Shown: piece by piece, positions 61,472-64,000 of the stretch
Numbering within the stretch: the first letter of the stretch is position 1
Layout of the letters: each line of letters starts with the position of its first letter
From: Planobispora longispora
GTDB taxonomy: Bacteria > Actinomycetota > Actinomycetes > Streptosporangiales > Streptosporangiaceae
Assembly (NCBI RefSeq): GCF_016863135.1
Contig: NZ_BOOH01000070.1
Span: 1 to 64,000 of the forward strand
DNA: 64,000 nt
Direction of reading: 5' to 3'
Position numbers and translations under genes: made by a program
Notes under the pieces: generated by a model
What the model was told of the DNA's origin: nothing
The model's input: the letters and a program-made list of their open reading frames with translations, nothing else
Databases searched by the model: none

Positions 61472-61506
61472 CGCGCCCCGGCGCCCCGGGACCCGCCGTC
61501 TCCCGC

Positions 61507-61613
61507 GAGATCGGCGGGTCCCGGGAGGCTCACGCGGATCCTGTGAGATCGGCGGGTCCCGGGAGGCTCACGCGAATCCTGTGAGATCGGCGAGGGCCGG
61601 GAGGCTCATGCGG
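61507..61613. repeat. 38-bp tandem repeat, 2.8 copies
   Basis: GAGATCGGCGGGTCCCGGGA followed by GGCTCACGCG repeats at 61507, 61545 and 61583; the third copy is diverged and ends over the aldehyde dehydrogenase stop codon. Confidence 0.9.
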
Positions 61614-63150
61614 GGCCTGGGAGGAGCGTGTAGTCGGGGAAGTTCCCCGGCAGGCGCTCCCCCTCGGGTCCCCGGGTGACGGCCCGTACCAGCAGTTCCC
61701 CGCCGACGAACGCGCCCCGCCACGACGCGCCCAGGCCGCCGAAGAGCTCCTCCCGGTCCCCGCGCGAGCGGGGCGCGTTGACGCCCACCTTGAAGGCCCG
61801 CACCTGCTCGGCCAGCCGCCGGGCCGTCTCCTCCTCGTCGCAGGAGATCGTGGCGACCAGCGCGCCGTTGCCGGCGTTCATCGCGGCCAGCAGCTCCGCC
61901 TCGGTGTCGACCAGCACGACGGTGTCGACGGGGCCGAACGGCTCGGCGTGGAACAGCGGCGAGGAGGGCGGCGGGGTGAGGATCGCGACGGGCGCCAGGT
62001 AGGCCGAGGTGTCCTGGCCCGGCAGGAACCGGCCCTCGGTCACCGAGCCCACGTGCAGCGGGATCCCTCCCTTGGCGATCGCCTCGTCGACCTGGTCGGC
62101 GAGCTCCTTGACCTTCGCGCCCGCGATCAGGGGCCCGAAGTCGAGGTCCGGCGGCGGGTCGTCGGGGGCCTCGACCGCGAGCGGGTGGCCGAACCGCACC
62201 GAGCGGACGGCGGGCAGGTAGGCGGCCAGGAAGTCGTGGAAGAGGGAGCGCTGCACCACGAACCGGGGGTAGGCCGTGCAACGCTGCTTGGCGTAGTCGA
62301 AGCTCTTGCGGATCTGCCCGGCCAGCTTCTCCCAGTCGCCGTACTCCCACACCCCCCAGCAGTTGAGCCCCTCCTGCTCCAGGATGTGCCGGTGGCCGAG
62401 GCCGGCCAGTGAGGCGGCCACCTGGCCGCCGGCGTCGCGCCCGCCGACGAAGGAGACGCACCCGAGGTCCCGCCCGCGCACCAGGGCCGGGGAGAGCTCG
62501 GCGCCCGACCCGCTGACCAGGGTGACGGGCAGCCCCTCCCGGGCGGCCAGGGCGCAGGCGAGGGTCAGGCACGACAGCCCGCCGTCGGTGGGGGTCTTGG
62601 CGATGACCGCGTTGCCCGCGAGGACCTGCACGAGCATGGCGTGCATGAGCACGCTCATCGGGTAGTTCCAGCTGGCGATGTTGCTGACCGGCCCCGCGAG
62701 CGGGGCCCGGCCGGCGATCATGCGGTCGATCTCCCCGACGTACCAGTGCGCCCCCTCGACGCACCGGTCGACGTCGGCGGCGGCCAGCTTCCACGGCTTG
62801 CCGATCTCCCACACCAGCAGCAGGACCAGCAGATCGCGGTGGGCCCGCAGGGCGTCCAGCGCCGCCGTCACGCGCGCCTTGCGCTCGGCGAGCGGGACGT
62901 GCCGCCACAGGCGGTGCTCGTCGACGCTCGCCCGGACCGCGCGGAACGCCGTGCCCCGGTCGAGCCGGGGCGGTCCGGCGACGGCGGTGCCGTCGACCGG
63001 CGTGACGCCCGGCGCGGGCCGGCCGTCCCGCTGCCATCTCCCGTCCCAGCGGTTGAGCACCCGGTCGTCGTGAAACGCCTCGGGCGCCCGCAGGACGCAC
63101 TGCTCGTAGGCGTCGGACCAGGCCGTGCCGGGCTTCAGCATGAGCGTCAC
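61606..63150 (-). CDS. Aldehyde dehydrogenase family protein
   Basis: GTG 63150, with GGGGAGG eight bases upstream, gives 514 residues. The NAD-binding domain shows NIASWNYPMSVLMHAML and AGNAVIAKTPTDGG. The general-base Glu is in HILEQEGLNCW and the catalytic Cys is probably in AKQRCTAYPRFVV. The C-terminal part has HAEPFGPVDTVV. It oxidises an aldehyde, possibly made by the neighbouring TPP enzyme pathway: the two genes are on one strand 75 bp apart. Confidence 0.85.
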   Translation of the reverse strand: MTLMLKPGTAWSDAYEQCVLRAPEAFHDDRVLNRWDGRWQRDGRPAPGVTPVDGTAVAGPPRLDRGTAFRAVRASVDEHRLWRHVPLAERKARVTAALDALRAHRDLLVLLLVWEIGKPWKLAAADVDRCVEGAHWYVGEIDRMIAGRAPLAGPVSNIASWNYPMSVLMHAMLVQVLAGNAVIAKTPTDGGLSCLTLACALAAREGLPVTLVSGSGAELSPALVRGRDLGCVSFVGGRDAGGQVAASLAGLGHRHILEQEGLNCWGVWEYGDWEKLAGQIRKSFDYAKQRCTAYPRFVVQRSLFHDFLAAYLPAVRSVRFGHPLAVEAPDDPPPDLDFGPLIAGAKVKELADQVDEAIAKGGIPLHVGSVTEGRFLPGQDTSAYLAPVAILTPPPSSPLFHAEPFGPVDTVVLVDTEAELLAAMNAGNGALVATISCDEEETARRLAEQVRAFKVGVNAPRSRGDREELFGGLGASWRGAFVGGELLVRAVTRGPEGERLPGNFPDYTLLPGPA

Positions 63151-63228
63151 GGATTCGCCTCCCCACGTCGGCGGGACGGCGCGGGTCCGCCCCCGGTCGA
63201 TGCGAGCGTCACGGATTCGCCTCCTCAG
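63143..63228. repeat. 21-bp direct repeat between the carboligase and dehydrogenase genes
   Basis: GAGCGTCACGGATTCGCCTC occurs at 63143 and 63208. The copies cover the dehydrogenase start/ribosome binding site and the carboligase stop region. Confidence 0.8.
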
Positions 63229-64000
63229 TCGGACCAGTCGAGGGCCAGCGCGAGCTCCGGCCGGGGCAGCGGCTCGAACTCGGCGATGGCGTCGAGCGAG
63301 GGCCCCATGGCGGCGTTGGCCTCGCGCTCGACCATCACCTCGACGAGCACGGGCAGCCGTTCCCGCTCGGACTCGGCCGAGGCCCAGGCGAGGGCGTCGC
63401 GGATGTCGCCGGGCCGCTCGACCCGCCGGGCCGGGCAGCCGAACGCCTCCATGAGCTTGACGTGGTCGATCCCGCCCTCGCCGTAGTGGAGGTCGACCGC
63501 GTAGTTCATGTCGTAGGGGATCTCGGCCTGCCGGATCAGGCCGAGATACTCGTTGTTGATCATCACGATGACGAAGGGGATGCGGTACTGGGCGGCGACG
63601 GCGATCTCCTCCATCAGGAACTGGAAGGAGTAGTCGCCCGCGACGGCCACCACCCGGCGCTCCGGGTGGGCGCACTTGACGCCCATCGCGGCGGGGACCT
63701 CCCAGCCCAGCGGCCCCGCCTGTCCGCAGACCAGGTAACGCCGGGGCAGGTAGGTCTTCTGGAACTGGCCCGACCAGATCTGGTACAGGCCGATCGCGGT
63801 GACGAACGTCGTGTCGGGACCGAAGAAGTCGTTGATCTCGCGGAAGACCCGGGGAGGTTTGATCGGCACGTCGTCGAAGTCGTCGCGCCGCAGCAGCGTC
63901 CGGCGCAGCTCGGCGACCCGGCGCGGCCAGCGCCCGGCGGTCCGGGCGTCCGTACGGCGCCGCGCCTCCTCGGCCATGGCCGCCAGCGCGGGCCTGGCGT
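63225..64000 (-). CDS. Glyoxylate carboligase-like TPP enzyme, C-terminal part
   Basis: The minus-strand frame is open to the window edge (reading ARPALAAMAEEARRRTDART upstream), so only the C-terminal 258 codons are present. AIGLYQIWSGQFQKTYLPRR is characteristic of glyoxylate carboligase. The TPP/Mg motif runs from VAGDYSFQFLMEEI to VIMINN-like VIVMINNEYLG. Gcl condenses two glyoxylates to tartronate semialdehyde in the glycerate pathway. The tail ends LALDWSD. Confidence 0.88.
   Translation of the reverse strand, partial: ARPALAAMAEEARRRTDARTAGRWPRRVAELRRTLLRRDDFDDVPIKPPRVFREINDFFGPDTTFVTAIGLYQIWSGQFQKTYLPRRYLVCGQAGPLGWEVPAAMGVKCAHPERRVVAVAGDYSFQFLMEEIAVAAQYRIPFVIVMINNEYLGLIRQAEIPYDMNYAVDLHYGEGGIDHVKLMEAFGCPARRVERPGDIRDALAWASAESERERLPVLVEVMVEREANAAMGPSLDAIAEFEPLPRPELALALDWSD

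Overview
The window is high-GC actinobacterial chromosome. The HrdB/RpoD-type sigma factor, the dgt and dnaG neighbourhood, PPDK, a bacterial nitric oxide synthase, WhiB-like and XRE-DUF5753 regulators and an actinomycete integrative and conjugative element (AICE) fit a filamentous actinomycete, most plausibly Streptosporangiaceae (Streptosporangium/Nonomuraea-like). The family is an inference from gene content; no species marker was searched.

Layout. (1) 1-3295: a decayed mobile strip with an XRE-DUF5753 pseudogene, a small secreted protein, membrane-protein debris and an intact tyrosine integrase (int1) that abuts an attachment-site core. (2) 3296-24288: an AICE of about 21 kb inserted at the 3' half of a CAU-anticodon tRNA gene and bounded by 47-bp direct repeats. 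Its left cargo is a low-GC pair (a glycine-zipper protein and a membrane-anchored NPCBM-like protein). A regulatory block follows: a protein made of three tandem GntR winged helices, an APH-like kinase and an HTH/TPR regulator. Then come an operator-promoter, small membrane and WhiB-like genes, transfer genes (SpdB-like, TraB/FtsK), a repeat cluster that could be clt, SSB, a cytosine-methylase-like protein, prim-pol, a DUF3631 ATPase, iterons that could be the replication origin, xis and int2. Int2 is split by an IS5-like element, and traB has an in-frame stop after 12 codons, so the element looks damaged. At the right edge lies a low-GC PIN-like nuclease gene, a candidate defence cargo.

(3) 24.3-41.9 kb: chromosomal metabolism and envelope genes: HisN-like phosphatase, galactokinase, DUF402 protein, secreted GH16 glucanase, an ABC exporter behind a MerR-type promoter, enoyl-CoA hydratase, nitric oxide synthase, tRNA-Asn, GH63-like hydrolase, EfeB/EfeO iron uptake with an iron box, and a TetR regulator divergent from a secreted SurE. 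(4) 41.9-54 kb: information-processing genes: sigma factor, DnaG, a degenerate LytM lipoprotein, Dgt, PPDK, GlyRS and BtrH-like. (5) 54-64 kb: alginate-lyase-like secreted enzyme, a large hybrid histidine kinase, an ABC-F protein behind a six-codon leaderless upstream ORF, aldehyde dehydrogenase, and the C-terminal part of a glyoxylate-carboligase-like enzyme cut by the window edge.

Inside the AICE the parts form a logical circuit: the GntR protein is a plausible repressor of the promoter at 9.2 kb that would drive transfer and replication genes; prim-pol, the DUF3631 ATPase and SSB would replicate the excised circle from the iteron region; TraB would move it through clt; Xis and Int would excise it. 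The intact int1 next door recognises, by its position, the same tRNA site and could act in trans. Short tandem repeats (17-41 bp units) are unusually common at 3' gene ends throughout the chromosomal part.
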